A stretch of DNA of 64,000 nucleotides, taken from Reyranella sp. (GTDB lineage Bacteria > Pseudomonadota > Alphaproteobacteria > Reyranellales > Reyranellaceae). Positions 22,908 through 31,834 of this stretch are shown one piece after another. The stretch spans positions 141,460 to 205,459 of the forward strand of contig JAIEOV010000005.1 of NCBI GenBank assembly GCA_019750135.1, given 5' to 3'. A program made the translations under genes and the position numbers. A model generated the notes under the pieces. That model had not been told where the DNA came from and did no database searches. It worked only from the letters and a program-made list of their open reading frames with translations. The first letter of the stretch is position 1. Each line of letters begins with the position of its first letter.

Positions 22908-24178
22908 GTGGGTTTCCGTTCGCCAACCAGGATCCAGCTCCGGCGGATCCAGTACAGGCGGTCGAACAGCGGCCGCCAGCGGGTGAAATTCTCGACGATC
23001 GCCTGCACGACGCCGAGCGGCGCCAGGTTGTGCGACAGCGCCGCGGGATCGGGACAGAAGTCGTGCCAGACGCAGAAGCCTCCGGGACGCAGCACGCTCA
23101 ACGCCTTGTCCGTGTCGTTGGCGACGAGATCCGGCGTGTGTCCGCCGTCGATCAGGACCGTGTCGAAGAAATCGCCGGCGAAGTCGCCGGTCCTGAAGTC
23201 GCGGCTGTCGCACAGAAGCTGATGCACGCGCGGGCCGAGGCCTGCCGACCGGTAGCGCCAGCCGATGCCGCCGCCGGTATCGGACCCGGCGTAGAGCGAT
23301 TCGCCGTCGCTGCCGGCTTCTCCCTGCGGCAGGTTGACGGTCCAGATCTCGGCGTCGGTGCTGTGGCCGACCAGGGCCGCGCCGAAGCCCTCCCAGGTGC
23401 CGAACTCGAGATGTCGGCGAGGCCGTCGCAGCCGCCACAGGAATTCGAGGATCGGCGCGTCGTCGGTCTCCATCTTCCAGCGGTCGAGCGGCTTGTCCTG
23501 GCCGGGCGGAGGCCAGGCCGGCGGCGCCGGTTGTCCGTAGAGCGCGGGCAGATCGGCTACGTCCACGATGTCGATCGAACCGCCCTGACCGGCGTTGAGC
23601 GCTGCCGCAGGGAAAGGATCGTCCCACGCACGACGGGCCCAGGCGACGAGGCGGCCGAGTTCGCGCACCTCGATGGTCCTGGCGGACGGCTGCGACCATG
23701 ACGCCGCGAAGCTGCCTTCGCCCGCCAGGCGATCGGCCAGCAGTTCGAAGACCTCGAAGCGCGTTGGACGTCCTTCGGGATCGATGTTGCGGAACACCAG
23801 GAAACGGGCGTCCGACGGCTCATCGACCCAGACTCGCGGCTGCTGGATCTCCGGAGCGGCAGGGAGCGTCCGTTCCCGGGAGGCGTAGGTCGAGCCGTCC
23901 GCCTTGACGACGCCGATGCCGAGCCGCCCCTCCCGAACGCGGACCCGGCACTCCACGAGCAGGCCGTCATCGGCGGACCAGTTGCGCAGGCGGTCGCCCG
24001 CCAGCTCCAGGTCGACGGCGTTGTTCCAGCGTCCGCGGGGCGTCGTCACCGAGAGCAAAGGGCGCCGCTCGCGCCATGGCATCACGGCCTGCAGAAGCCG
24101 TGCCGGCAGCGGCAGGCGGTGGCACGAGGCTCCCTCGAACAGCCGAGGCACGTCGCGGATGAGTCGTTCGATGCGCAT
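22904..24178 (-). CDS. Class I SAM methyltransferase with N-terminal accessory domain
   Basis: Residues about 40-150 of this 424-residue product form a beta-rich accessory domain (EGRLGIGVVKADGST, ERTLPAAP, DARFLVFRNIDPEGRPTRF) shared with the neighbouring FkbM protein. Residues about 235-420 form a Rossmann methyltransferase of the Methyltransf_24 type (HLEFGTWEGFGAALV, FFDTVLIDGGHTPDLV, LRPGGFCVWHDF). The substrate is probably a glycan or capsule component (inference from neighbours). It starts three bases after the SGNH gene stop and overlaps the FkbM gene. Confidence 0.82.
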   Translation of the reverse strand: MRIERLIRDVPRLFEGASCHRLPLPARLLQAVMPWRERRPLLSVTTPRGRWNNAVDLELAGDRLRNWSADDGLLVECRVRVREGRLGIGVVKADGSTYASRERTLPAAPEIQQPRVWVDEPSDARFLVFRNIDPEGRPTRFEVFELLADRLAGEGSFAASWSQPSARTIEVRELGRLVAWARRAWDDPFPAAALNAGQGGSIDIVDVADLPALYGQPAPPAWPPPGQDKPLDRWKMETDDAPILEFLWRLRRPRRHLEFGTWEGFGAALVGHSTDAEIWTVNLPQGEAGSDGESLYAGSDTGGGIGWRYRSAGLGPRVHQLLCDSRDFRTGDFAGDFFDTVLIDGGHTPDLVANDTDKALSVLRPGGFCVWHDFCPDPAALSHNLAPLGVVQAIVENFTRWRPLFDRLYWIRRSWILVGERKPT

Positions 24179-24181
24179 CGT

Positions 24182-25477
24182 TCAGCGCGTCGGCGCGGGG
24201 GCGGCAACCAGCTGCTGCCGGGCCGACAGCAGCGCGTCGGCGATTCTGTCGGCAGACAGCTGCGTGCCGCGATCGGTCCAGTGACCGTCGGTCAGGCGAT
24301 AGGTTCCAGGCGCACCGTCGAGGACGTCGCGCAGGTCGACGACCTGCAGCCCGTTCTGCCGCAGCGCAGCCGCCAGCCGGCGATGGCGCGCATCGGCGCT
24401 CAACGAATACGAATAGTAGCGCGGCCATGGACGCCAGAACGCGACATAGTCCGGATCGACCGTGCCGACGGGGATCAGGGCAATCACCAGCCGCTTGCCG
24501 TCGGCTGCAACCAGCCGCTCCATCGCCTGAAGCCAGCTCAGCGTCTCGCCCACCATGGCGTCGCCGGCCATTTGCCCGGCCTCGTCGGCGTTGCGCGGGA
24601 CGGCCCAGTCCCCTGTCTCCCACTCGACGATGCCGGACAGCAGCCAGCCGCCGAGAAACTCCCGATCGTGCCGGCGATTGCGCACCGCGTGATGCAGCCG
24701 GCCATCGCCGCGCATCAGGATTTCACCGATCGTCTGTTCGCTGAGATTCGGGAAGTAGTGCAGCCGCATGTGGCGCGCGACCTTACCAACCGGCTCGGCC
24801 GTCGGCTGCTGCGCCCATTCGCCGAGCAGGGCGTCCTCACCCGGTATGGCCTTGTTCGCCCGGCCGATCTCGGACAGGCGCAGGCGGTTGGCGAGCAGCC
24901 ACGTCGTGCGCGGCGCGACCGAGCCCAGGATCGATGGCGCCGGCAGTTCGTCGATAAAGGGCGGCAGCGAGAAGGGATCGAACGGCCGATCCATCATGTC
25001 GTTGCCGACATAGACGAAGACCGCGACGACATCGGGATCGAGGGCAAGCGCCACTTTCTTGATGCGCGCGTAGTACTGTCGCGGACCAGTGGCGGCGGCC
25101 GCCAGGTTGATCGCTTCCATGTCGGCGAGGCCCCGGGCAACCCAGCGGCGCTCGACGAGCTCGGCCAGCGGCGCCGGAATGTAGTAGCCCTCGAGGAAGC
25201 TGTCGCCCATCAGCACGGAGCGGAACGGCACGCCTCGCGGACGGGCGATCGAACGCGGACGGTCGCGCATCGCCCAATCGTTGTACGTCGGAACCAGTTC
25301 GGGAGTGTCGGCAAACACCGTCTTCACGTTGACCGTCAGCGCATCGATGGGAATGGGCCGCAGGCCGCGGGCTGGCCAGGACGGAGCAGACCAGGAGGCG
25401 ATGTATTCCGCTCCGACGACAACCACCCCGACCAGCAGCAGTCCGTAAATCGGCCAGAACCAGAACCGCTTCGTCAT
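24182..25477 (-). CDS. SGNH/AlgX-like hydrolase with N-terminal membrane anchor
   Basis: The 431-residue product has one N-terminal membrane helix (FWFWPIYGLLLVGVVVVGAEYIA) and then an SGNH-type domain. The nucleophile block is VLMGDSFLEGYY, the third block is VYVGNDMMDRPF, and the catalytic Asp/His block is LTDGHWTDRG. This layout is that of AlgX/AlgJ/DltD-like O-acetyltransferases or esterases working on exported polysaccharides. It is the first gene of a leftward operon with two methyltransferases. Whether it adds or removes acyl groups cannot be told. Confidence 0.85.
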   Translation of the reverse strand: MTKRFWFWPIYGLLLVGVVVVGAEYIASWSAPSWPARGLRPIPIDALTVNVKTVFADTPELVPTYNDWAMRDRPRSIARPRGVPFRSVLMGDSFLEGYYIPAPLAELVERRWVARGLADMEAINLAAAATGPRQYYARIKKVALALDPDVVAVFVYVGNDMMDRPFDPFSLPPFIDELPAPSILGSVAPRTTWLLANRLRLSEIGRANKAIPGEDALLGEWAQQPTAEPVGKVARHMRLHYFPNLSEQTIGEILMRGDGRLHHAVRNRRHDREFLGGWLLSGIVEWETGDWAVPRNADEAGQMAGDAMVGETLSWLQAMERLVAADGKRLVIALIPVGTVDPDYVAFWRPWPRYYSYSLSADARHRRLAAALRQNGLQVVDLRDVLDGAPGTYRLTDGHWTDRGTQLSADRIADALLSARQQLVAAPAPTR

Positions 25478-25561
25478 GGAATGCGTTGCTACAGTCGCCC
25501 GGTTCAACGTCAACGGCACAATTATACCACGGTCTTGGAACAAACTTCTCAGGTCGGCGTA

Positions 25562-26740
25562 GTGCCCATAGCCAGGTGCGTGGACGTGTCGAGGCTTCAG
25601 ACGCAAACGACTGAAATATCGGCCTCCCAGGCGGCCTTGGACGCCTGGCGCAAGATAATCGCGATCGTGGGCGGCAACTGGCGCCCCAACCTCGCGCGAG
25701 GATCCGATCCCGAGCTCCAGTATCTGCGGACGATCGTACGGCTTCGTACTGATCCCCTCGAAGCATCGGAGCGGCGGTTCGCGGAACTGATGAAAGCAGA
25801 TCCCACGGCATTCCATGCCGTGGAAGAACACGCCGGCATCCTGGACCGCATGGGACAACACGACGCCGCCCTTGCCGAATACGAATCGGCAAGACGGGGG
25901 CGGCAGTTGGTCAGGCGAGGCATGCCGGACCGACCCTTCTTCACGCGCCATCGGACCACGTCCGTGGCCGAGATCGACGGTTATACGAAGGTGCTGAGGG
26001 CCGGGGCGTCGAACGAGGGAGTCTTTCCCTATGTGGCACGCGGTCATGCCTACCTCGCGACGCGACGCCCGCGGCTTGCGCTTCTCGACTATGACGAAGC
26101 CCTGAAACGAGCGCCGCTGGAAGCCGGCCTTCTCCTCGCGCGAGGCGAAGCGCTGGCGGCACTGGGCCGCCACGCCGAGGCCTTGCTGGCGTTCGACCAG
26201 GCCGTCGCCCGCTGCCCTCGAGATCCCGAAGCGCTCGGAAGCCGGGCCATCGTGCGCCTGGTGCTGGGTCGCGTCGCCGAGGCCGACGCCGACTGGTCGC
26301 GGCAGCTCGAGCTGTTGCCGCCGGAGCGCCACGCCGCGCGCGCCTCGGTGCTGCTGCGACTGGCAGAATACGACAGGGCGTCGGACGAGCTGGAGCGGGC
26401 CATCGAACGCGACTGCGGCGATCCCTACCTGCAGCTCTATCTGGTGATGGCGCTGCGACGGCTCGGTCGCACCATCCGAGCGAGAACCGATCCCGCGACG
26501 ACCTGGCCCGGTCCTCTGATCGCGCTTCACCACGGCACGCTCCATCCAAGCGACGTCCTGGCGGCCGCCGACAATCCCGAGCGCCGTGCCGAAGCGCTGT
26601 TCCAGCTCGGCATATGGTCATACGCCCACGACCGGGCCGAGGCCGGCCGGTTGTGGCGGCAAGTGGCGGAGATTGCCGCTCCCGACACGATCGAGCACGC
26701 AGCGGCACGGCACGAAATCGAAAGACTGGGCATGGAATGA
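25562..26740 (+). CDS. TPR-repeat protein
   Basis: The product (392 residues if it starts at GTG 25562; TTG 25535 and GTG 25580 are alternatives) contains tetratricopeptide repeats from about 95 to 320. Examples are GQHDAALAEYESARRG, RPRLALLDYDEALKRAPLEA, GRHAEALLAFDQAVARCPRD and YDRASDELERAIERD. TPR proteins are scaffolds; here it may serve the surface-modification block nearby. It has no signal peptide. Its stop overlaps the start of a small membrane protein (ATGA). Confidence 0.82.
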   Translation: MPIARCVDVSRLQTQTTEISASQAALDAWRKIIAIVGGNWRPNLARGSDPELQYLRTIVRLRTDPLEASERRFAELMKADPTAFHAVEEHAGILDRMGQHDAALAEYESARRGRQLVRRGMPDRPFFTRHRTTSVAEIDGYTKVLRAGASNEGVFPYVARGHAYLATRRPRLALLDYDEALKRAPLEAGLLLARGEALAALGRHAEALLAFDQAVARCPRDPEALGSRAIVRLVLGRVAEADADWSRQLELLPPERHAARASVLLRLAEYDRASDELERAIERDCGDPYLQLYLVMALRRLGRTIRARTDPATTWPGPLIALHHGTLHPSDVLAAADNPERRAEALFQLGIWSYAHDRAEAGRLWRQVAEIAAPDTIEHAAARHEIERLGME

Positions 26741-27009
26741 TCGGCGCCATCGTCACCCTGGCGGCATGTGCGCTGCTGTGCTCCGGCCTTGCGACGCTCG
26801 GCAACCACGCCATTGCGCGCGAGTTCCGCGACTTCGATCTCCGCAAGAACACGGAGATCCTCATGGATCCGACGATAGCGGTGCGCTACGCCGAATACCG
26901 GCTGGCGACGAACATCTTCTATCGGCAAAGCCTGGTGCTCTGGACCGTCCTCGGCCTGTCGGTCGCCTACGTGGTCGTCGGGACTTTTCTGGAGCGCTAT
27001 GTGCCTTAG
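26737..27009 (+). CDS. Small two-helix membrane protein
   Basis: The 90-residue product has a helix at about 2-22 (IGAIVTLAACALLCSGLATL) and another at about 65-85 (SLVLWTVLGLSVAYVVVGTF), with a charged middle part. It overlaps the TPR gene by four bases, which suggests coupled translation and a shared job. Its 3' end overlaps the convergent FkbM gene by four bases. The family is unknown. Confidence 0.7.
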   Translation: MIGAIVTLAACALLCSGLATLGNHAIAREFRDFDLRKNTEILMDPTIAVRYAEYRLATNIFYRQSLVLWTVLGLSVAYVVVGTFLERYVP

Positions 27010-27740
27010 AGGGCCAACAGGCTCGGGGCCACGAACACGGCGTCGGCCCAGCGCAGCACGGCACGATTGACGGCATGGTGCCGCTGATCGTGGATGCCTT
27101 GCAGAGCATAGCCCCACGAGCGGAGATGGTCGGCGATATCCCAGAAGGTCGGCTGGTCGCGATACAGCGGCTGGAAGAGGACTTCCAGCGCAATCAGGCC
27201 GATCGCCTGACGGGCAAGCAGGCTCGCGGCGCCGCGCAACGCCAACAGCTCCGCGCCCTGGATGTCCATCTTGAGGATGTCCAGTCGGTCGAGCCCGTGG
27301 CTGGCACACAGCGAGTCGAGCGAGACCGCCTGGACTTCGATCGGCGGCAACGTCTCGACGGGTGCATCGTAGTAACGCATGTCGCCGACCTCGAGCAGCG
27401 AGTGCGCCCCGCTGTGCGAGGTCCGGCGGAGCGAGACACTGCCGCCCGATTCGGCCAGCGCACAGGGCAGCAGTTCAACGCGATCGCCGAACGGCGCCAG
27501 CGCCTGCCGCGCGAGGGCGAAATTCTCCGGCTCGGGCTCGAGGGCGATGACGCGACTGCGCGGGAAGTGTTTCAGGTACTCGATCGTCGTCTGGCCATGG
27601 TGCGCTCCGGCATCGACCACCGACAACGAAGGTGCGCTGGCAAATATTCGAAGCTGTGCCGCCAGCAGGTCAGGCAATTCAGGACCTGCCGGCTCTCGTT
27701 CTTTCGGCGCAGAGGGCGTGGCTCGCCTCCACCGGAACAT
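27006..27740 (-). CDS. FkbM-family methyltransferase
   Basis: The 244-residue product is a plain FkbM methyltransferase: LSVVDAGAHHGQTTIEYLKH (SAM-binding), VIALEPEPENFALARQAL, LDILKMDIQGAELLALRGA, then a C-terminal VLFQPLYRDQPTFWDIADHL. It lacks the accessory domain of the FkbM protein at 21699. ATG 27740 overlaps the stop of the oligopeptide-binding gene by one base (TGATG), so the two are co-translated even though their roles look unrelated. Confidence 0.87.
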   Translation of the reverse strand: MFRWRRATPSAPKEREPAGPELPDLLAAQLRIFASAPSLSVVDAGAHHGQTTIEYLKHFPRSRVIALEPEPENFALARQALAPFGDRVELLPCALAESGGSVSLRRTSHSGAHSLLEVGDMRYYDAPVETLPPIEVQAVSLDSLCASHGLDRLDILKMDIQGAELLALRGAASLLARQAIGLIALEVLFQPLYRDQPTFWDIADHLRSWGYALQGIHDQRHHAVNRAVLRWADAVFVAPSLLAL

Positions 27741-29323
27741 CAGCCCTCCTTCGCCACCTCCCAGAACGCCGGCACGATCGTCTCCCCGACGCCGGTGACG
27801 TTCGTCCGCACGGCGGTGAACTGCTTCCATTGGCCGCCGTTGATGTAGGGCACGACCTGGTACGCGCGCTCCTGGATGCGGTCGGCGAGCTTGGCGCGTT
27901 CGGCTTCGTCGGTGCTCTCCCACCAGCTGCGGCGCAGGCGCTGCAGTTCCTCGTCACAGGGGAAGCCGGCGATCTCGTTGGGGCACGGCGTCGCGAGGTA
28001 GACGTTGGTGAGCGGCGTCGAGGCATCGAGCGCCGTGGCGATGGTGATGAACAGGTTCCAGCCGCCTTTGTCGACCGGGCCTTTGTTGTTGCGGCGTTGC
28101 GAGAGGGTGCCCCAGTCGAGCGGCTGGACGTCGACCTTGAAGCCCGCCTTGCGCATGCCGTCGGCGACCACGACGGTGGCGTTGAAGTTGGCGCTGAGAT
28201 CGCTCGGCTGCATGAAGACGACCGGCCGGCCGTCGTAGCCCGATTCCTTCAGCAGGGCCTTCGCCTTCTCGAAGTCCGGCTTTTCGAGGCCGGCGGTGCC
28301 GGCCGACGTCTCCATCGGCGTGCCGCACATGAAGAACGACCCGCAGAACGGCCGCATGTTCTCAGGCGGCGCGCCAAGAGACTGCAGGATCGCCGTCTGG
28401 TCGATCGTGTGCAGCAACGCCAGGCGGGCCTTCGGGTTGTCGAACGGCGGCTGCAGGTGATTGGGCCGGATCCACGCCATGCTGCCGCTCGGGTCGACCG
28501 TGACCAGACGTACCTTCTTGTCCGCCTTCAGTACGGGATAAGTGTCCATCGCCGGGTTCTGCAGGTAGTCGATCTCGCCCGCCGTCAGCGCCGAGATGGC
28601 GGTGTTGGGATCGGGCATCGACAGCCATTCGATGCGGTCGACCTTGGCCACCTTGCCGCCGGCGAGGCCGTCGGGCTTCTCCTGGCGCGGCACGTAGTGG
28701 GGATTGCGGACGTAGACTGCCTTCGAGCCTGGCCGCCATTCCTCCTTCACGAAGATGAAGGGCCCGGAGCCGACGGCGCTGGAGATCTGCGCCGTCGCAG
28801 GTGTCTTCGCCACCGCCTCGGGCATGACGAACAGCGCGTTCGAGAGCGGCTTGGCCAGCGCGTCCAGTACCAGGCCGAACGGATCGCGCAGCGCCAGGGT
28901 GAAGGTGAGATCGTCGACCGCCTCGAGCTGGGCGCCGGCCGAGAACAGCGCCTTGCCGACGATATCGCGATCCTTCCAGCGCAGGATCGAGGCGACGGCG
29001 TCGGCAGCCCGCACCGGGCTGCCGTCATGGAACTTCTGGCCGGGGCGCAGGCGGAACTTGTAGGTCTTGCGGTCGGGCGAGACCTCCCAGGTGTCGACCA
29101 TCTGGGGCTGCGGCTTGCCTTTCGAATCGAGCGCGAAGAGCTGATCGTAGACCAGGTAGCCGTGATAGGCCGCGTAGGTCGCGGTGTTGAACACCGGGTC
29201 GATGCCCTTGAGGTCGCTGACCAGGACGACCTTCAGCACCTTGTCGGCCGAACGCGCGTTCGTGGCGATGAGGACCGGCGCGGCGCCGGCCAGCGCCATC
29301 AGGGCGCGTCGTGTGAACTGCAT
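27740..29323 (-). CDS. ABC transporter substrate-binding protein, family 5 (oligopeptide type)
   Basis: The 527-residue product has a signal peptide (MQFTRRALMALAGAAPVLIA) and the SBP_bac_5 fold: LKGIDPVFNTATYAAYHGYL, YKFRLRPGQKFHDGSPVRAA (the family signature), and VKEEWRPGSKAVYVRNPHY. It should bind peptides, nickel or other small ligands in the periplasm. No permease or ATPase gene is next to it, so it is an orphan binding protein here. Confidence 0.92.
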   Translation of the reverse strand: MQFTRRALMALAGAAPVLIATNARSADKVLKVVLVSDLKGIDPVFNTATYAAYHGYLVYDQLFALDSKGKPQPQMVDTWEVSPDRKTYKFRLRPGQKFHDGSPVRAADAVASILRWKDRDIVGKALFSAGAQLEAVDDLTFTLALRDPFGLVLDALAKPLSNALFVMPEAVAKTPATAQISSAVGSGPFIFVKEEWRPGSKAVYVRNPHYVPRQEKPDGLAGGKVAKVDRIEWLSMPDPNTAISALTAGEIDYLQNPAMDTYPVLKADKKVRLVTVDPSGSMAWIRPNHLQPPFDNPKARLALLHTIDQTAILQSLGAPPENMRPFCGSFFMCGTPMETSAGTAGLEKPDFEKAKALLKESGYDGRPVVFMQPSDLSANFNATVVVADGMRKAGFKVDVQPLDWGTLSQRRNNKGPVDKGGWNLFITIATALDASTPLTNVYLATPCPNEIAGFPCDEELQRLRRSWWESTDEAERAKLADRIQERAYQVVPYINGGQWKQFTAVRTNVTGVGETIVPAFWEVAKEG

Positions 29324-29395
29324 CTGTCTCTACCTGCGAACTGGAAGATAGCGAGGATATTGCCCTTCAAGGGGCAGCGGGTGAAATAGCGATCT

Positions 29396-30550
29396 ATGAC
29401 CCCGAAGTCTCTACCCACCCCTTCTTCCGCAGACCGGGCGGCGATGCCGCGTCCCGCCGAACAATTCATGTGGAATGACGCGCAGAAGCTGGTGGCGCAT
29501 CGCAACATGCATCACCTGTTCCCGACCCAGGTCATCAAGGCCGGCGCGCCGGTCCGGGCGCTGCCGCGGCGGGAGATGGATATCGACGTGGCCGCCTACA
29601 TGGCCGAGGCCGAGGTCACGGGGCTGCTGGCCATCCGGCGCGGCGAGATCGTGCTCGAGCGCTATGCGCGCGGCAACGACGAGTCGACTGTGTGGGCTTC
29701 GCGCTCGATGGCGAAATCGATCACGTCGCTGATGGTCGGCACGGCCGTGCGGTCGGGGCACATCGAGTCGGTGGACGACCCGGTCGTGCGGTACGTGCCG
29801 GAGCTCGCGGGCACGCATTACGACACCGTCACCTTGCGCCACTGCCTGCAAATGACGTCCGGCGTCGCCTATTCCGAGGACTACCTGGACCGGTCGAGCG
29901 ATGTCGCCCGGCTGCAGCTCTGCACGGTCCAGGGCAAGAAGGGTGCGTTCCTGAATTTCCTGAAGGATCTCGGCAGCCGGCGGGACCGCAAGACCAATAC
30001 ACCCGGCTCGGTGTTCAACTACTGCAGCGCCGATTCCGTGCTGCTCGGCCTGGTGCTGGAGCGTGCGCTCGGCTGGACGGCGCCGGTCCAGCTCGAGCGC
30101 GAGCTGTGGAGCCGGGCCGGCATGGAGGGCGATGCCTACTGGAACCTCGAAGCCCCCGGCGGCAGCGCGTTCACGGCGTCGGGCTTCGGCGCGACCTTGC
30201 GCGACTATGGCCGCCTGGCGCTGTTCGTCCTGGGCAGCGGGGACGAGTGGATGCGGGAATCGGCGATCCCCTCGCGCGCGTCGATCGAGGCCGGCTCGCC
30301 CTACGGTTTCCAATGGTGGCTGCACGAGCATCGCGGCGTCGTGTCGAGCAAGGTCGGCGCCGGCGATGCCACGCTGCGCGGCGGCAGCAGCGTCTTCTAT
30401 GCGCTCGGCAATGCGGGCCAGGTCATCCTGGTGAACCCGGCCGAGGACACGGTGGTCGTCAAATGGGCGATCTGGGGCGCGCCGGCGCAGTTCGAGGAGC
30501 GGCGGCGCCAGGACCGCGCGTTCTTCGCCGCGCTGTTCGACGCCTTCTAG
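29396..30550 (+). CDS. Serine hydrolase, beta-lactamase (class C/EstB) fold
   Basis: The 384-residue product has the S-x-x-K motif in WASRSMAKSITSLMVG (about 103), a Tyr motif in GSVFNYCSADSVLLG, and a late G-G/H-x-G-like region (GDATLRGGSSVFYALG). Such enzymes are esterases, D-amino acid hydrolases or relatives of 6-aminohexanoate-dimer hydrolase; the sequence ARGNDESTVWASRSM is close to the last. It has no signal peptide, so it is probably cytoplasmic. ATG 29396 has no clear binding site; an internal ATG at codon 17 is possible. It diverges from the oligopeptide-binding gene, 72 bases away. Confidence 0.87.
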   Translation: MTPKSLPTPSSADRAAMPRPAEQFMWNDAQKLVAHRNMHHLFPTQVIKAGAPVRALPRREMDIDVAAYMAEAEVTGLLAIRRGEIVLERYARGNDESTVWASRSMAKSITSLMVGTAVRSGHIESVDDPVVRYVPELAGTHYDTVTLRHCLQMTSGVAYSEDYLDRSSDVARLQLCTVQGKKGAFLNFLKDLGSRRDRKTNTPGSVFNYCSADSVLLGLVLERALGWTAPVQLERELWSRAGMEGDAYWNLEAPGGSAFTASGFGATLRDYGRLALFVLGSGDEWMRESAIPSRASIEAGSPYGFQWWLHEHRGVVSSKVGAGDATLRGGSSVFYALGNAGQVILVNPAEDTVVVKWAIWGAPAQFEERRRQDRAFFAALFDAF

Positions 30551-30924
30551 GCGTTGTCCGTTTTGCCATAGGCGAGGCTCAGCACCACGCCGCCGGCCTC
30601 ATCGTCGAAGACCAGCTCGTCTTCAGGCACCTGCAACGATGCCCCCTGCTTCATCTTCGACCGAGCCCAGCCCTGGCCCGCCGTGCTGAACACGTGAAGC
30701 ACCAGCCAAAAGCTCACGAGGCCGACGGCAGGAAGGTCGAGCTCCAGCTTCTCGTCGTGGCCGGGCCGCAATTCACGATCATCGAACCACCAGACCTTCG
30801 ACATCTTGCTGGGAGCTTCGGCCGCGGAGATGCGCACGAGCTGGCGTCGGCCAGATTTCGCGTGAGCCGTGACGCGCAAGGGACGCTTGCCGTCAGCCAC
30901 CTTTACATAGACGGGTTCCACCAT
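30547..30924 (-). CDS. Hypothetical beta-rich protein
   Basis: The 125-residue product reads VEPVYVKVADGKRPLRVTAH, WWFDDRELRPGHDEKLELDL and VSFWLVLHVFSTAG, a pattern of beta strands without membrane helices. I chose ATG 30924; a GTG directly after it has better spacing from GGGAGG, and TTG 30960 would add 12 residues. Its stop overlaps the stop of the convergent hydrolase gene. No known family. Confidence 0.6.
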   Translation of the reverse strand: MVEPVYVKVADGKRPLRVTAHAKSGRRQLVRISAAEAPSKMSKVWWFDDRELRPGHDEKLELDLPAVGLVSFWLVLHVFSTAGQGWARSKMKQGASLQVPEDELVFDDEAGGVVLSLAYGKTDNA

Positions 30925-31039
30925 GCCCTCCCAGGTGGTGTTCTCGCCGATGCCGGACAAGGCGTCGAGGGGCGTACGCTATTGCACTCGGCGCGCGCAA
31001 TCCATACCCGGTCACGGCCAGGTCACTCGCATACTCGTT

Positions 31040-31834
31040 CTATTTCGGACAGGCCGGCGCCTCGCGCATCTGCAGGTCGCGCAGGTGCGCCGCTACCGTG
31101 ATCACGCCTGCGTCGGCGACCACGCCGTCCATGACGCCCGAATCGTAAAGACGGCCTCGCAGCGTTACGATGGGCTTTACGTCGGTCCGGCCCGCCCGCG
31201 TGACAGCCAGGCTGAACGGCCACGACTGCTTGGCCGGCACCTCGACGCGGCGCTGCGACGGCGGCGGCTTGTCGGCGGCGCCCGTGGCCGCGCGCTTCAC
31301 GTCGAGCAGGAAAGCGCCGCCTTCGGCCTCGGGGACGAACACGAGCAGCGGGAAAGCCTCGCTTCCGGCCGCCAGCCGCCGCGCCAGCCAGTCCACCGCC
31401 GCAACGGGCATGTGGGTGAACGAGGGCAGCAGCGATGGCTGCGGGCCGTCGGGCGTGGTTCTGTCGACCCGCCAGGCGCCGTGCTCTCTCTCCGCCTTCC
31501 CCTGCACCTCGCGGTCGGCTCCGTTCAGAACCTGGACGCCGCGCCAGGAGAAGTCGGTGCCGCGCGGTTCCTCGCCAACCAGGCGCGAGGTGAAGCGCAC
31601 CTTGAACGAGGGGGTGAGCGAGGCGTCGACGGTAAGCTCGCGCCGGATCCGCCACCCGTCGCAGGTGAGCTCGACGTCCTGGACGATGGTGCCGATGCGC
31701 GTCGCGTTCAGCGCGGTGCCGAGGCGCAGTGTGTATTCCGCGCGATGAGGGCGCATCTGCGCATCGGCGGATCCGGCGACCAGCAGCGCCGCGCCGGCCG
31801 ACAAGAAAGCAGCGATCCCGGCAATGCCCTTCAT
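31040..31834 (-). CDS. EipB-like periplasmic envelope protein (DUF1849)
   Basis: The 264-residue product has a signal peptide (AAFLSAGAALLVAGSADAQ) followed by MRPHRAEYTLRLGTALNATR, VELTCDGWRIRRELTV and FTSRLVGEEPRGTDFSWRGV. This is the start of the DUF1849/EipB family, a beta-spiral periplasmic protein needed for envelope integrity in Brucella and relatives. The match is by eye. The start overlaps the hpnN stop by four bases (ATGA), so it is tied to hopanoid transport in translation, which suggests a role at the outer membrane. Two late Cys residues of the family are only partly visible here. Confidence 0.65.
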   Translation of the reverse strand: MKGIAGIAAFLSAGAALLVAGSADAQMRPHRAEYTLRLGTALNATRIGTIVQDVELTCDGWRIRRELTVDASLTPSFKVRFTSRLVGEEPRGTDFSWRGVQVLNGADREVQGKAEREHGAWRVDRTTPDGPQPSLLPSFTHMPVAAVDWLARRLAAGSEAFPLLVFVPEAEGGAFLLDVKRAATGAADKPPPSQRRVEVPAKQSWPFSLAVTRAGRTDVKPIVTLRGRLYDSGVMDGVVADAGVITVAAHLRDLQMREAPACPK

